From Dryocosmus kuriphilus (lineage: Eukaryota; Arthropoda; Insecta; Hymenoptera; Cynipidae), in NCBI GenBank assembly GCA_038277395.1, contig CM076189.1, positions 113,071,267 through 113,135,266 of the forward strand: a stretch of DNA of 64,000 nucleotides. Direction: 5' to 3'. The notes beneath the pieces are model-generated. The model ran no database searches, was not told the origin of the DNA, and worked only from the letters and a program-made list of their open reading frames with translations. Position 1 is the stretch's first letter. Every line of letters begins with the position of its first letter. Made by a program: the position numbers and the translations under genes. Positions 44,176-56,000 of this stretch are shown here, piece by piece.

Positions 44176-45390
44176 ATGTTTACAATGAGGAGCACAACGC
44201 GGGCCGGTAGAGGGCAGCAGCAGGTAGATAACGTCGGTGATGATGAGCCTCCTGTGCCCGGCGTAACAGGGAGGGGAAAGGGTGATGCCGGGGATAGTAC
44301 TGATGATAGAGAGAAGCAGTTTACTACGCCGAGAAACTTTGTGAGGGGGGAGAAAGAAGGGGGACTGGCCGACAGAAGGACTCGAGGTAGACCGTTGACT
44401 CGGGAACAGCTTAGTAGATTCAGATCTAGCAGTCTAGGATCGAGACAACTTTTTATCAAGTGGTGACAGGGGGGAGCTTTGACGGATAAAAGCGATGAGG
44501 GGGAGAAGTCGGATGATAGTAAAAGATCAAGGGAAGAAGAGGGGAATGAACAGGGAGAAGAGAAATTGCGGAAAAAGCCTAAGAAAAAGTCTCCACCGGA
44601 GAGGAATAAGGCAAAAGGGAAAGTCGGTCTAGGAAATCTGGAAAGTCTCATTATAAGGTTTAGAGAAGAAACGAACCGCAGTCTGAATGCCATGCAAAAG
44701 AGAGGGGATGAGCTTTGGGAGGGAATGAGAAAAGTTAAAGAAAAGTGGGAAGAATGGGATCTGGTGTGGCGGCAAGAAAAAGATAAGGTTTTGAAACAGT
44801 TGGAGGATATCGGGAAAAAACAAAGAATAAGTGAGAAAGAGAGAAAACTTGATATGGAAAAGTTGGAAGAAAGAGTGATAAATCTAGAATGTAAGTCTGA
44901 GGACAGAAAGAAAGTAGATGAAGGGGAAAGAGGAGAAAAGAAAAGAAAAGAATCGAATGAGAATGTTGTCCTCGAAAATGTGAGAATGAAATCAAGATTG
45001 AGAGAGTTAGAAAGGAAAGGAAAAAGAAGATAAGATGAAACGTAGTAGAAATATAGTGATCACAGGAATCAAAAGTGAATAGCGAATCAGGAAGAGAAGA
45101 AGTGAAAAGGTTGTTAGTGGAAATAGGGACAAGAGTGCACGTAGATGTTGGTAAATGGAGTAGGAAAGATGAATAAAGGTAAATCGAGTGAATATATAGT
45201 GAAAGTGAGAAGTAAAGAAGGAAAAGATAATATTATGAGAAAAAAGAAAGCTTTAAAGGGGAGGGATAAAAAGATAGAGGAGGATATGACGTGGAATGAA
45301 AGAAGAAGAAAGTGGATGATGAAACAGAGAGCATGGAGTGAAAGAACGAAAGGGTACACGGTATGGTTAGGGAAAGACAGGATGTAAGTA
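44176..45390 (+). pseudogene. LINE ORF1 (coiled-coil RNA-binding protein), disrupted
   Basis: From MFTMRSTTRAGRGQQQ at 44,176 the frame is open except for one TGA at 44,464-44,466, and it continues in the same frame to 45,033. Residues about 110-285 are a charged coiled coil (EETNRSLNAMQKRGDELWEG, WEEWDLVWRQEKDK, KLDMEKLEERVINLE). Beyond 45,033, in other frames, NIVITGIK and VKRLLVEIGTRVHVDVGKWS suggest an RRM-like trailing domain as in other ORF1 trimers. Confidence 0.75.
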
Positions 45391-45620
45391 AACGGTAATG
45401 TGTGGATATGAGATGAAGAGAAAGAAAAATTGTGTGAAATGTATAGGGGGGGTACATGGCGACGAGGGGAAGAAACAAAGGCTAGCGCTAAAAGGGAGGA
45501 GACAGTGGAAACAGTACAGGGTGAAAGAAAAGAAGGAGAAGGATGCGGAGTGACGGGGTTTCCACAAAAATTGGGAGGGGGCGTAAAAAAGAAAGAAGGG
45601 AGAAGGAAACGAAAAAAGAA

Positions 45621-46560
45621 ATGAGAGCAGCGTTCTGGAATGTATCAGGGCTAATGAATAAAGATGAAGGATTCTTTGAAGAGGTGAAGAAATGGGATGT
45701 AGTGATGTTGAGTGAAACCTGGGTAGATGAGAAGGATTGGAGAAGGGTGAAGAGGAAGCTACCCAAGGGATATATGTGTAAGATGCAAGAGTCAAAGAAA
45801 GAGAAGGTAAAGGGAAGAAAGAAAGGGGGCATGGTGTCAGCAGTAAGGAAGGAATTGGTAGGTGAAGAGAGAATAGAAATGGGATTTGAGGAAGCAGATG
45901 GGGTAATGGCGGGAATGGTGAAGCTAGGAAGAACAAAGGTGAGGATAGTTTGCATCTACAGCAGGAGGGGGAAGAAGAAGGTTGGAGTGTGATTAGGAAA
46001 AGGGTGGCGAAAAAGAATGATGAATTGGTTTTGATTGGAGACAATCTGAATGCTTGGACAGGAGAACAGGGAGGTGAAATATGGGATGAAGAGAGTGAGA
46101 CTGTCAGGAGATAATTGAAACATAAGCAGGTGGAACAGTAGGGTAGGACACTGCTGGAAGTTCTGGGAGAAACAGGATGGTTCATTTGTAATGGGAATTC
46201 GGAGGGGGATGAGGAAGGAGAGATTACATTTGCAGGAAAAGGAGAAACAGTAATAGACTACATACTGGCAGAGGAAAGGATAAGGAGGCTGTTGGAAAGA
46301 ATGGAGGTAGGGAACAAAATAGGGTCAGAACACTTCCCGGTAATCGCAACGTTGAAATTTTGGAATGGGAGGAGAGAGGGAAGGAAGAAGGAGGGAGTGA
46401 ACAGGAAGAAAGCGAAGATGGGCAAGTGGCGAGTTGATAAAATAAGAGAATATACGGAAAGAATGGAAGAACAGAATACTATGATTGAAGAGGGGGTAGG
46501 AGTGGATGCGATATTGTGTAAGATGAAGGAAAGGATAGAGAAGATAGTGGGAGGAAGAAA
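45621..46560 (+). pseudogene. LINE ORF2 endonuclease domain, frameshifted
   Basis: MRAAFWNVSGLMNKDEGFFE then VKKWDVVMLSETWVDEKDW carries the WN and ETW motifs of apurinic-type endonucleases. After a frameshift near 45,990, LIGDNLNAWTG stands at the usual GDFNA position. VIDYILAEERIRR and IGSEHFPVIATLKF (canonical SDHxP) close the domain. The catalytic E and the H of SEHFP are present, but the first Asp/Asn pair is altered. Confidence 0.8.
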
Positions 46561-46586
46561 TTAGGCCAAGCGAGGAGGAAAGAAGG

Positions 46587-47760
46587 GTGAAAAGAGGATG
46601 GTGGGACATGGAATGTATAGAGATTAAAGAACGAATGAAAATATCGATAAAGAATTGGAGAAGAGGAGAAATAGACAGAAAGGAATATAATAAAAGAAAA
46701 CGGGAATACGAGAAATTACTGGATGTGAAAAGACAGGAGGAGAAGGTGGGGTACATGGAGAAGGTAGAGAAAGCAATAAAGGAAGGAAGAGAATGGGAGA
46801 ATGGACGCTATACTTCAAGAAATTGCTAGGAGGCGTGGATAGTAAAGTGAAGTGGGAAGGCAGAAAGAGCAGGGAGGGAGGAATATAAGGTGGAAATGAG
46901 GTGACCAGAGAGGAAGTGAATCGAGCAATTGAGAAGTTATAAAGAAACAAGGCGACAGGAGAGGATGGGATGGAGAATGAAGCGTTGAAATTTGGAGGAA
47001 GAAGGGTTAGAGGACAGACCTGGGAAGTATATAATAGAGTATGGAGATGGGAAAGGATGGCCCAAGGAGTGGAGAACAGGTTTGGTAGTTCCGTTATTAA
47101 AGAAAGGTAGGGGGAAAAATGTGGAAGATTATACAAGAATCACTCTCATCCCAGTAACGTATAAAATTTTCGTGGAGGTGCTTAGGAAGAGATTAGAAGA
47201 ACATGTAGAGGAGAAAGCAAGTATTCCGCACCATCCAACAGGATTCAGCAAGGGGGTGGGGACAGTGGATATCATTTTCGTTCTGAATTATCTAGTCAAC
47301 AGGAACCTGGGACAGAAGAGAGGAAGCTAGATGCACTCTTCGTAGATTTTAAAGCAGCCTTTGACTCTCTGAATAGGAAAGTTTTATGGAAGGCAATGAA
47401 AGAAAGGGGGATCGACGAGGAGTCGATTGAGAGGATAAAAGAGGTCTTTACGAAGACGAAGACAAGGGTCAGGATCGGGGAACAGAAAGGGGAGGAGTTT
47501 TGGACAGGGAGAGGTCTCAGGCAAGGGTGCCCGCTAAGTCCATTGTTATTTAGCATAATGTTAGCAGGCCTAGAAGAGAAAATGGAAAAGAATGGTAAAG
47601 AAGGTACAGTTCTAGGAAATAAAAGAATATACTCACTAGCGTAGGCGGACGATGTGGTGCTTCTGGCAGATAAAGAAAATGGAATGAGCTTGCTAAGGAA
47701 AGGTTTCGAAGAGTATGGGAGAGGAAAGACTTGACAATTAATGTGACGAGGACAAAATAG
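46587..47760 (+). pseudogene. LINE ORF2 reverse transcriptase domain, frameshifted, stop in the active site
   Basis: Segments in order: PKEWRTGLVVPLLKKGRGKN, VEDYTRITLIPVTYKIFVEV, TGFSKGVGTVD, a shifted VDFKAAFDSLNR-like region near 47,340-47,375, then RQGCPLSPLLFSIMLAGLEE. The catalytic YADD box reads SLA-stop-ADDVVLLADKENG at 47,635-47,680: TAG replaces the Tyr codon. The YADD aspartates remain. Confidence 0.82.
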
Positions 47761-48840
47761 TATGTTTCAGAAAGACAAAGAATGAAGTAAAGTATGGATG
47801 GAAGATAAATGGAGAAATGGCGGAAATGGTAGTAGAATTTTGTTACTTAGAATTTTGGTTCTAAGCGGGTATTGGAAATGATCTTCAGGTGAAAAAAAGG
47901 ATGGAAAGTGCCAGTAGGGTGATGGGTCAAGTGTGGGGGATTGGAGAAAGAAGATTCAAAGAGGACTGGAAGATGAGATTATGGCTGTTTGACTCACTGG
48001 TATGGTCAGTGATGAGCTATGGAGTGGTGGTATTGGTTGGAAGGAGTATAAGAAGGTAGAAAACATGCAAGAAAGATTTCTGAGATGGGTTATGGGAGTA
48101 AGCTGGAACTGCCCGGGCTATATGTTGAGAGAAGAAACAGGGAGAGAGAAATTGGTAATAAGGCAGAGAAAAAGGGCCTGGAATTTCGAAGAGAAACTTA
48201 AGAGTGGTAAGGTTACCAAAATAGCACAAGTGTGCTGACAGGAATTAATAAATAGAGAGAGGAGAGGGAACACGGGACACTCAAAATGGGAGGAAGAGAG
48301 ATGGCAAGTTAGAAGGGAATGGAGAGTGTGTGACGAGGGGAGGGAATGGCAGGAAATTGAAGGCGAAATGAGTAAGAAGCAGGAAGAGAAGAGATGGGAA
48401 AAGATTATAGATCAAGATATAATAAATGGTATGAGCTCGTGAAGATGGAAGGGGTCCCAGGATATTTAGGGAAATTGAAAAAGGAGCGCAGGTTGGCCAG
48501 GATAATACGTTTCAGAATGTTGAAGGCATGAATGAATGTAAATATTGGATGAGTGAAGAAATGAAAATGTGCAGGGTATGTAGGTATGAAAGGGAATCAT
48601 GGTAGCACGTGTTGGAGAGGTGCGCAGGCGAAGAGAAAGGGGGAAAGAGCGTCTTAGATAAATTTAGGTGGATACTGAGCGGTTGTGCACAAGGGGAAAA
48701 CTGGGTGAAGAGTTTAGAAACTAAAAGGGAAGAGAGGATGTATGGGGGAGGAGAAAGCCAAAACCAAAATCTAAGGAAAATTAGTATTGCGTGACTTGGA
48801 AAAGCTTGAATAGTAATATGGTAAGAGGACACGGAAGCCC
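47761..48840 (+). pseudogene. LINE ORF2 C-terminal domain with Cys/His knuckle
   Basis: The frame at 48,002-48,238 has MQERFLRWVMGVSWNCPGYM and LREETGREKLVIRQRKRAWN, typical of the thumb/C-terminal region of this LINE group in Hymenoptera. The knuckle CRVCRYERESW...HVLERC is at about 48,570-48,620, and AEENWVKSLETKREERMYGG-like sequence follows. Confidence 0.7.
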
Positions 48841-49034
48841 TGGAAGGTCTCGCGCACTTGTTAGATATTAGATGATAGACAGTAAGTTAATATTTAAGAA
48901 TTTAGGAACTTGTACATAATGGAGCGATAGTAGGTTAAGATAAGTATAAGACATAGTGGTTAAGTGAAATTGTAAAGGATGTAAAGGGAACGGTGCCCTC
49001 AAACCCGTGAGGGAGAGTAATAAACGAATTAATC

Positions 49035-49050
49035 AATTAAGGAAGGAATT
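49035..49050. repeat. LINE target-site duplication, right copy
   Basis: AATTAAGGAAGGAATT, perfect copy of 43,889-43,904. Confidence 0.75.
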
Positions 49051-49187
49051 AAATAAAATCTATAATGATTCTAAACAAAAAGAAAAAATTCTTATAAAAT
49101 TACAAAAAAAATATTAAAATATTACGTTATCGTAAGATCAAGGGTTGTCTGATAGAATAAGGAGTGTACATGAAACAGTTTGAGAAG

Positions 49188-49793
49188 TCACCAAACGTAC
49201 ATCATACGATTGAAAACATGCACTTTTTACAGCAGAAGTGGAAAACCTCATTTTTGATGCACTTGTGATGTTAAATGTTCTCACATTCACCACTATCTTG
49301 GGTCAAAGTTGTACTTTTGGTAACAGCCAGTTTTCGAGAGTACAAACTTTAACAACAACGATAAATACAATGCTCTTAAGAGTTTCATGATCTTCTATTG
49401 ATGAACCTTATTAAAATTGTGTTCTACAAAGGGGGTTGGCTTGACGGTGTTGTGGATCAGGACACTTTTAACAGCATTGTGTTAATGGTTTTAGTCAAAG
49501 TTTGTACATTCGGAAGTTGGCATTTTTCAAAGGTACGACTTCTGATGCAAGAAAATGATGATTGTTAAAACGTCCAGCAACACAAGTTTTTGAACTTTGT
49601 TTTATGCTGTAGAAAGTTCCAACGGCCACACTTTCCTTGCGATAAAAGTTGAGTTTTAACAGCAGAGTGAACATCTTTACTCTCAAAAATTACGACAGCC
49701 ACACTTTTCTTGAGTCAAAAATGGGTCTTTTTTACATCTGCTGTAAAAAGCAAATGTTTTCAATCATACGGTGTACATTTGATGGCCGCTTAA
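49188..49793. mobile_element. ~605-bp MITE-like element
   Basis: Terminal inverted repeats of about 50 bp: left TCACCAAACGTACATCATACGATTGAAAACATG and the reverse complement of the right end GCCATCAAATGTACACCGTATGATTGAAAACAT, both leading into TTTTTACAGCAGA(A/T)GT. It has no coding capacity. The interior has repeated ACAGC and ATTTTTGATGC words. The superfamily is not assignable without a clear target duplication. Confidence 0.8.
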
Positions 49794-49869
49794 ATATTTA
49801 ATATAAATGTTTACTTTAAAAGTAATCAAAATTTAGGGAACGTAATTAATAGTAAAAGGATCTTTTCCT

Positions 49870-50275
49870 TCCCTTTATGCAGATACCTAATCTTTTGCCC
49901 CGCATTATCATCTGCAGCTGAATCACTGAACTGGATACCAACTGGTTACTTTTAATAGGTTATTTTCTTACAGACCACCATTATGGTTACTAAGTCCACA
50001 TTACCAAAAGATTTCTGTATTTAACGTTTTTTATTTTTATCTCACACAATTCTTAATTTTAAATACTTATGCTTTAAAAATGGAATTTCAATGTAATATT
50101 GGTCCGCCATCAATTTTTGAGGGTATCAATAACATTATCTTTTAATTGCGATTTGCCCCGTCAAGTTCTGGAGGTAAATATGGCTCCTTAATAACCCACG
50201 ATTTTATGTTGTGTCAACATGAATTCTATTATGACCTTTGTAGTGTGGCTAAAATGTAGTTTATTTTATATTTTT
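49870..50275. repeat. Right arm of the inverted repeat pair (with 43,160-43,545)
   Basis: Contains AACTGGTTACTTTTAATAGG, CACACAATTCTTAATTTTAA and TCAATGTAATATTGGTCCGC in the reverse order and orientation of the left arm. Confidence 0.75.
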
Positions 50276-50744
50276 AGTGATTTTTAAAATAGATTTCAAT
50301 GGGTCCTGTGGACAACCCACAGATTTATGGTGGAAAGATCGTCAAAATTCAAACAATAGAAAGAAAAAGAGAGGGGGGAAAGGAGACATACAATTAAATC
50401 CCCTTCGTTCCTTTTCCCTCCTTCACCTCTTTTTGCTTCTACTTTGCTTAAAAACGAAATCAAAAACCAATTGCAAGTCATGCCGACAACCTCTCAAGGA
50501 AAAATAAACTTTAAGTAAAAATAATATCATCCAGCCAGCTCCATGAGGTTGCCGCGATGTTGCACATTTGCGACCTGGCTAAGTAATAAGAAAATAATAG
50601 ACACAATAGTAAACCTTATATCTGAAAAGGCAGGAAAACAAGCAGGCATTGATCTCAGAAATAAAAACAACTAACACAAAAGGAAATTAAAGTGCAGCAG
50701 AATAAAGAGAAAAAAAGCAACTCATGGAATTTAAATTAAAAATG
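50276..50744. other. Unassigned stretch
   Basis: Short opposing frames (76 and 61 codons) but no family resemblance. It lies at the 3' side of the Penelope-like element, where a GIY-YIG domain could have been. None is recognised. Confidence 0.4.
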
Positions 50745-52330
50745 TAATCAACCATAGGGAAATTTTATTTTGTATAGGACGTTATGAGAAAAGTTCAAAA
50801 TTCTGCAAGAATAACCTTTTCTAAACCAGTTACTAATAATACTCCCATCTGTAAGTATTGGTAACTCTAAGTCCAAAAAACTGATTTTAGTGTTTTTCTC
50901 GATCTCATGAGTGATTTCAAGTTTCGGATGAAAACAGTTAAAGGCCACAACCACCATTTCTAACTTATTTAAAGGAACGCACAAGAAACTGTCATCTACA
51001 TAACGAGACTAAAACAGAACACCAAAATTCAACTTTTGAGGGGCAAAGTACTCCAAATACTCCATTACAAATTCTGCCGAACTTGGAGAAATCATAGAAC
51101 CTATTGGAGTATCAAACTTTTGTTTATAAAAGACTCCATTGAATTTAACATAAATGGAATACGTAATAAAATCTACCTCTTTAGAAATTTTTCTTGATCC
51201 AATCGATATCCTGCTTTAATTCTGTCCCATCTATTAACAATAGCTTTTTTCACTAAATCCAAGTGTATGCTTGGAAACATTGCCCCAACATCCAAAGAAA
51301 TCATGACACTCTCATCCGAAACCTTTCCTTGTGTTATATATTTTTGAAAATCCCAACTATCTTTCATGCTTTAATTTGACACATCAGTGAACTCTTTGAC
51401 AACCAAATTGGAATCTTGTTCTATATATTGAGTAGGAGTACTTATGGTCGAAACAGTTAATCTTAAACGATGACTACCCTTATGAATTTTCCTCAAACCG
51501 TAACATCCAACAAGAACCGATACCTGATTATTGATATCTGTTCATCTAATGTCTTTTCCCAGAAGCCCAGACAATCTCAAATTATTCATCAATCTAAAAG
51601 TATTATTTCTTAACATTTTAATTGGATTTTTTAAAAATATTTTAAGTTCCTCTTCATCAGAAAATAAGCGTTGCATGTCGCTCGCATATTCCGATTTCCT
51701 CATGCAATCGGTGATATTGCCCTTATCAGGATTCATGCAAATCAGATCGGGGATTCTCCTAAGAAAGTATGTAGTTGTCAAGAGGATTTTAGCAGTCTTA
51801 CGATCAAAAACACTAATGTGTAGACCCTGTTTATCAACAAAGCTTTTGGAAAGATGTAGGACTGTGTGCCTGAAATCCTGTTGATCTAATATTGGTAGCT
51901 TCTGCATGCCCGCTTCAACGCCCTGAAAAATTTATATCATTTTCTTCTACTTTCTGTTAGTTGCACAGTTTCTGAAGCCCCTACCCAGTCACAAAATATC
52001 CTACACTTTGTCAGAAATCTGAAGTCCTGCCAACTTCACAAACCAAGGATATTTCTCTCCTTCTCCATAAATTTTGTGCAAAAAGTCTCGTTCTTGAACA
52101 TGAGTTTGTTTTTCAATAAGTTTAAAAGCTTGTTTTCATGTTCTCCGTCATTATTCAATGATTAATCATGGAGAAAAATCGGATGTTTTAGAAGATCAAC
52201 AATCTCATTTCCTTTCAAACAAAATTCCAGTTCCTTTTTAAATGAAAAGCTGTCAAATAAAAGAAAACTCTCTGATAAGGTTTGGGCCAATTAAATAACA
52301 ATTAAAGAGGCTTCTAGAAAAATTCAAACA
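50745..52330 (-). mobile_element. Penelope-like element fragment 2 (reverse transcriptase)
   Basis: The minus strand in four main blocks gives: a fingers-like region, LPILDQQDFRHTVLHLSKSF with RIPDLICMNPDKGN, at 51,907-51,542; DSWDFQKYITQ...MISLDVGAMFPSIHLDLVKK, the SxDVxxxFxxIP motif, at 51,367-51,173; a shifted TPIGSMISPSSAEFVMEYLE-like stretch at about 51,050-51,110; and KNTKISFLDLELPI at 50,984-50,748, the motif before the thumb. At least three stops or shifts separate them, and no GIY-YIG endonuclease is seen. Confidence 0.78.
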
Positions 52331-52372
52331 AGGAAAACAAAAAAATAGGAGGGGGGAAGGAAACAAAATCAG

Positions 52373-52543
52373 TAGAAATCTCTTAAAATCCAATAAGGAG
52401 ATGATTTTATTGACTTATAAAATTAGACACACATATAGATTGCGTAAGGTATATGTAAATTCCCAGACCTACACCAAATTATTATCCTTTAAACTTTTGA
52501 AACAGTCAAAATACCCGGAAATTAATGTAAAGAGTTATAAATC
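52373..52543. repeat. 3' flank of gene C, homologous to the 3' flank of gene A
   Basis: TCTTAAAATCC...TTGACTTATA(A)AATTAGACACACATA...GTAAATTCCCAGA matches 4,445-4,560. The same words occur at 24,085-24,160. The shared downstream sequence supports duplication of whole gene units. Confidence 0.75.
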
Positions 52544-52962
52544 TCATACAATAGTATACTTAGTTAAATTTGAAGCATAGATAGTGCCTCCGGGCACTAA
52601 CACAAACATGCAGTTGTCTGCAGGAAGATAGCGCCGCATGGGAATATAAATTTTGAAATTCACAGCTGTAAAAAATTCAGAATCTATACGAAATGCAGCG
52701 CGTGCTGGAAGAATATGCAATGTATGAGGAACTTTATCTAGAGGCCAATTATCCGGTAGACTTCCGTGTGTTTCGATATTGACGTCTACTCCCTCTGGTT
52801 GTCTTACGTAAATGAAATAAGCCCCCATGCTGTACGTATGATTAGGTTCCATCCACCTGGGTATTGCGTGTATTGCCGGTATCATATAACTTTCAAAAGT
52901 AGACCCATTCGCCAATCGCACTTGGACATAGAAAGATCTGAAATGGCTAACCGTAGCTCCAC
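52544..52962 (-). CDS. Gene C, terminal exon: paralogue of gene A exon 3
   Basis: 138 residues plus TGA. The acceptor CCTTTCTTATAACATTAG is followed by GTGGAGCTACGG, phase 1 as in gene A. The Met at 53,008 that opens the reading frame is in the intron.

Aligned features with gene A: YVQVRLANGSTFESYMIPAI, IPRW, ETHGSLPD, LPARAAFRID, FFTAVNFKIY and LPADNCMFVLVPGGTIYAS. Gene C ends shortly afterwards (TKYTIV) and lacks the proline-rich tail with LQLRLG. Conserved spacing of the RAAF-ID and PADN-FV-VPG blocks in two copies with different surrounding residues argues for purifying selection on a folded domain. Its function is unknown. Confidence 0.75.
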
Positions 52963-53039
52963 CTAATGTTATAAGAAAGGAATAGAATTTTATTATGTTT
53001 TCGTACAATAACAGGGATCAGTAAGTTACTTTTTGATAG

Positions 53040-56000
53040 GAACTTAAAAGGAACTCTTTGAAGTCTTTGAAGTCTATGAAATTTTTTTAAGTCTATTAAG
53101 TCTTATGAAGTCTTTTGATGTTTTTTGAAGTCTTTGAACTCGTCCATAGTCTTTTTAAGTATTTGAAGTCTCGTGAATTCTCTTAAAGTCTCTTGAAGTT
53201 TTGTGAAGTGTTTTGGATTATTCGAGGTTCTTTTGAAGATTTGCAGTCTTTTTCAGTATTAGAAGACTTTTTTAACCTTCTGAAGGCTAATTTGAATCCT
53301 TTTCCAGTCCTGTGAATTCTCGTGAACTTTTTTAAAGTCTCTTGAAGTTTTTCGAGGCGTCCTGAATAATGGTGAAGGGTTTTGAAGTCTTTTTAAGTAT
53401 TTTGAAATTCTTTAAAGTATCTGATGCCCTTGAATTCTTTTGATGCCTTTTGAAGCTTTTAAAATCTTTTGACGTTTTCTGAAGTCTTTGGCTTCGTGCA
53501 CAGTCTTTTGAAGTCTTTGATGTCTTGTGAAGCATTGTGAAGTACTTTAAAGCCTCTTGAAGTTTTGTGAAGTGCTTTGAAATGTTTGGATGAGTTTTGG
53601 AATATTTGAGAAGTATTTGAAATCATTTGAAGTCTTATAAATTCTCTGAAAGGCTTGTGAAGTGTTTGGAAGTGTTTTAAATTCTTTTGGAGGCTATTGA
53701 AGTCTTGAAAGTATTTTCAAGTCTTTTGAAGTCTTTGAAGACGTTTGTATTTTTTGAAGTCTTTGAAGCCTTCTCAAGTCTTGTGAACCCTAGTGCAGTC
53801 TTTTAAAGTTCCTTGAAGTTTTTAAGGTCCCGTGAACTCTTGTGTAGTGTTTTGTAGTATCTTGGTGTCTTTTGATATCTTTCAATGTCAATTGTATTTT
53901 TTTCAAGTCTTTTGAACTCCATTGGTCTCTGCTGTCTTTGAAGCCTTTGGCAGTCTTGCGAATTCTTTTTAATTCTTTCGAAGAGTGTTAAAGCCTTTTG
54001 ACGTCTTTTAAGCCTGTCGAAGTCTTTCGAAGCTTCATGAAGTACTTAAATCTTGGGATTTCTCATAAAGTCTTTTAAAAGTCTTGCAAGTCTTAAATCT
54101 TGCAAGGTCTTCTGAAGTATTTTGAAGTCTTTTGTGTCTGAAGGCTTTCAAAACATTTGAAGGCTTTTTATGTCTTTAAATTATTCTGAAGTCTTTTGAA
54201 GCCTGTTGAAGACTTTTGAAGGATTTTGAAGCCTATTTGCAGTCGACCATATTCTTTTGAAGTATCTGACTTCTTGTGAAGCCTTGGTAAATATTTTTAA
54301 GCCTCTTGAGGTTTGCTGAAGTGTTTTGAATTCCCTTGAAGGCTACTGAAGTCTCTAAAGTATTTTGAATTATTTTGATGTCTTTGAAGTCTTTTGTGAT
54401 CCTTTAAGGTATTTGAAGAATTTTCAAATGCTATGAATTATCGTGAAGCCTTTCAAATCATCTTCAATAACTTTAAGGTCTTTTGAAGTCATGTGGAGTG
54501 TCCAGAAATATTTTGAAGTCCATGGATCTAGTTTAAATTCTCCTGATCTGCTTTAAACTGCTTTAAAACCTCTGATCTCTTTGAATACTTCTGTAATCTT
54601 TTGAAGCCTTTTGAAGTCTTTTGAAGTATTTTAAAGCTTTCGAAGTCGTGCATAGACTTTTGAGGTCTTTGAAGTCATTCGAAGTATTGCCAAGTCTCGT
54701 AAAGTATCTTTAAGTTTTGCGATGTGTTTTGAAGTGTTCTGAAATGCTTGAAGTCTTTTGTAGTTTTTTGATATGTTAGGCGCCTTCTGAAGTCTTCTAA
54801 AGTCTTCTAAAGTCTCTAAAAGTCTTGTGAATTGCTTTGAAGTCCTTTTCATTATAGTGAAGATTTTAAAGTATTTTTAAGTCCTTTGCAGTCTTTGAAA
54901 TCTTTTGCAATTTTTGACTTCTTTGAAGCCTTTTCAAGTCCTGTGAACGTTCGTGAAGTCTTTTAAAGATTCTTGAAGTTTTTCAAGGTCCCTCGAAATT
55001 TTGTGGAGTATTTTGTAGTATCTTGGGGTCGTCTGAAGTCTTTGAAAGTCAATTCAATTTTTCTGAAGTCTTCTGAACTCCACTGTCTCTGATGTCTTTA
55101 AAGCCCACTGTCTCCGATTTCTTTGAAGTCTTTGGTAGTCTTGTGAAGTCTTCTCAAGTCTTTTGAAGAGCGCTGAAGTTTTTGACGTCTATCAATTTTG
55201 TTGAAACGTCTGAAAGCTTCATGAAACATTTTAAAGCCTTATAAAGTCATATAAAGCCTTCTAAAGTATTTTGAAATCTTGCGACATCTTCTGAAGACTT
55301 TTGAAGTCTCTTGAAGTCTGAATTCTTCAGGCTTTTGAATGCTTTTTATGTCATTGAATTCTTTTAATGTCTTTTGAAGCATGTTGAAGTTCTTTGAAGC
55401 ATTTGGAGTCTTTGAAATCGTGCATAGCCTTTTGAAGACCTTGACTTCTTGTGAAGCCTTGATAAGTGTTTCATAGTTTCTTGATATTTTGAAAAGTGTT
55501 TTCATGTGTTTTAAAGTGTTTTAAGCCTTTGAAGTATTTAAAGTCTTTTGAATTCTTGTGAACTCTTGTGAAATTTTATAAAGTCTCTAGAAGACTTGTG
55601 AAGTGCTTTAAATGTTCTTGAAAGCTATTGAAGCCTTTAAAGTATTTTGAAGTATTTTGAAGTCTTTCAAGACTCTTGTGCTTCTTTAGTTTATTTCAAG
55701 CCTTTTCAAGTGCTATGAATTCTCGTGAAGTCAGTTCAAACATCTTGAAGTTTTTTTGAGTTTTTTTGAAGTCTTTGAATCTAACTTAAATTTTCTTAAA
55801 GTCTTTTGAACTCGTTTAAAGTCTCTGATAAGTTTAAATTCTTTTGAAGTCTTTTGAAGCCTTTGGAAGTCTTTTGAAATATTTTGAATCTTTGAAGACG
55901 TGCATAGACTTTTGAAGTTTTTGACGTCTTGTGAAGTATTGCGAGGTTTTTTAAAATTTACAGAAGTTTTATGAAGTTTTTCTGGATTTTTTTTAAGCTT

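Larger units (their letters stand above)
43905..49034 (+). mobile_element. Near full-length purine-rich LINE (5.1 kb)
   Basis: An apparently complete element bounded by a perfect 16-bp target duplication. Order: 5' UTR (43,905-44,175), ORF1 with a coiled coil, ORF2 with apurinic-type endonuclease, reverse transcriptase and C-terminal Cys/His knuckle, and a 3' UTR ending AGTAATAAACGAATTAATC. The coding strand is strikingly rich in A and G, with Lys, Glu, Arg and Gly dominating both ORFs. This composition creates long pyrimidine-rich frames on the opposite strand, which are shadows. Confidence 0.85.

Noticed and set aside
44166..44693. 175-codon minus-strand ORF
   Set aside because: Antisense to LINE ORF1, with composition driven by the AG-rich plus strand.
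45367..46185. 272-codon minus-strand ORF, the second longest in the window
   Set aside because: Shadow of the purine-rich LINE coding strand. It has Ser/Phe/Pro/Leu monotony and no domain.
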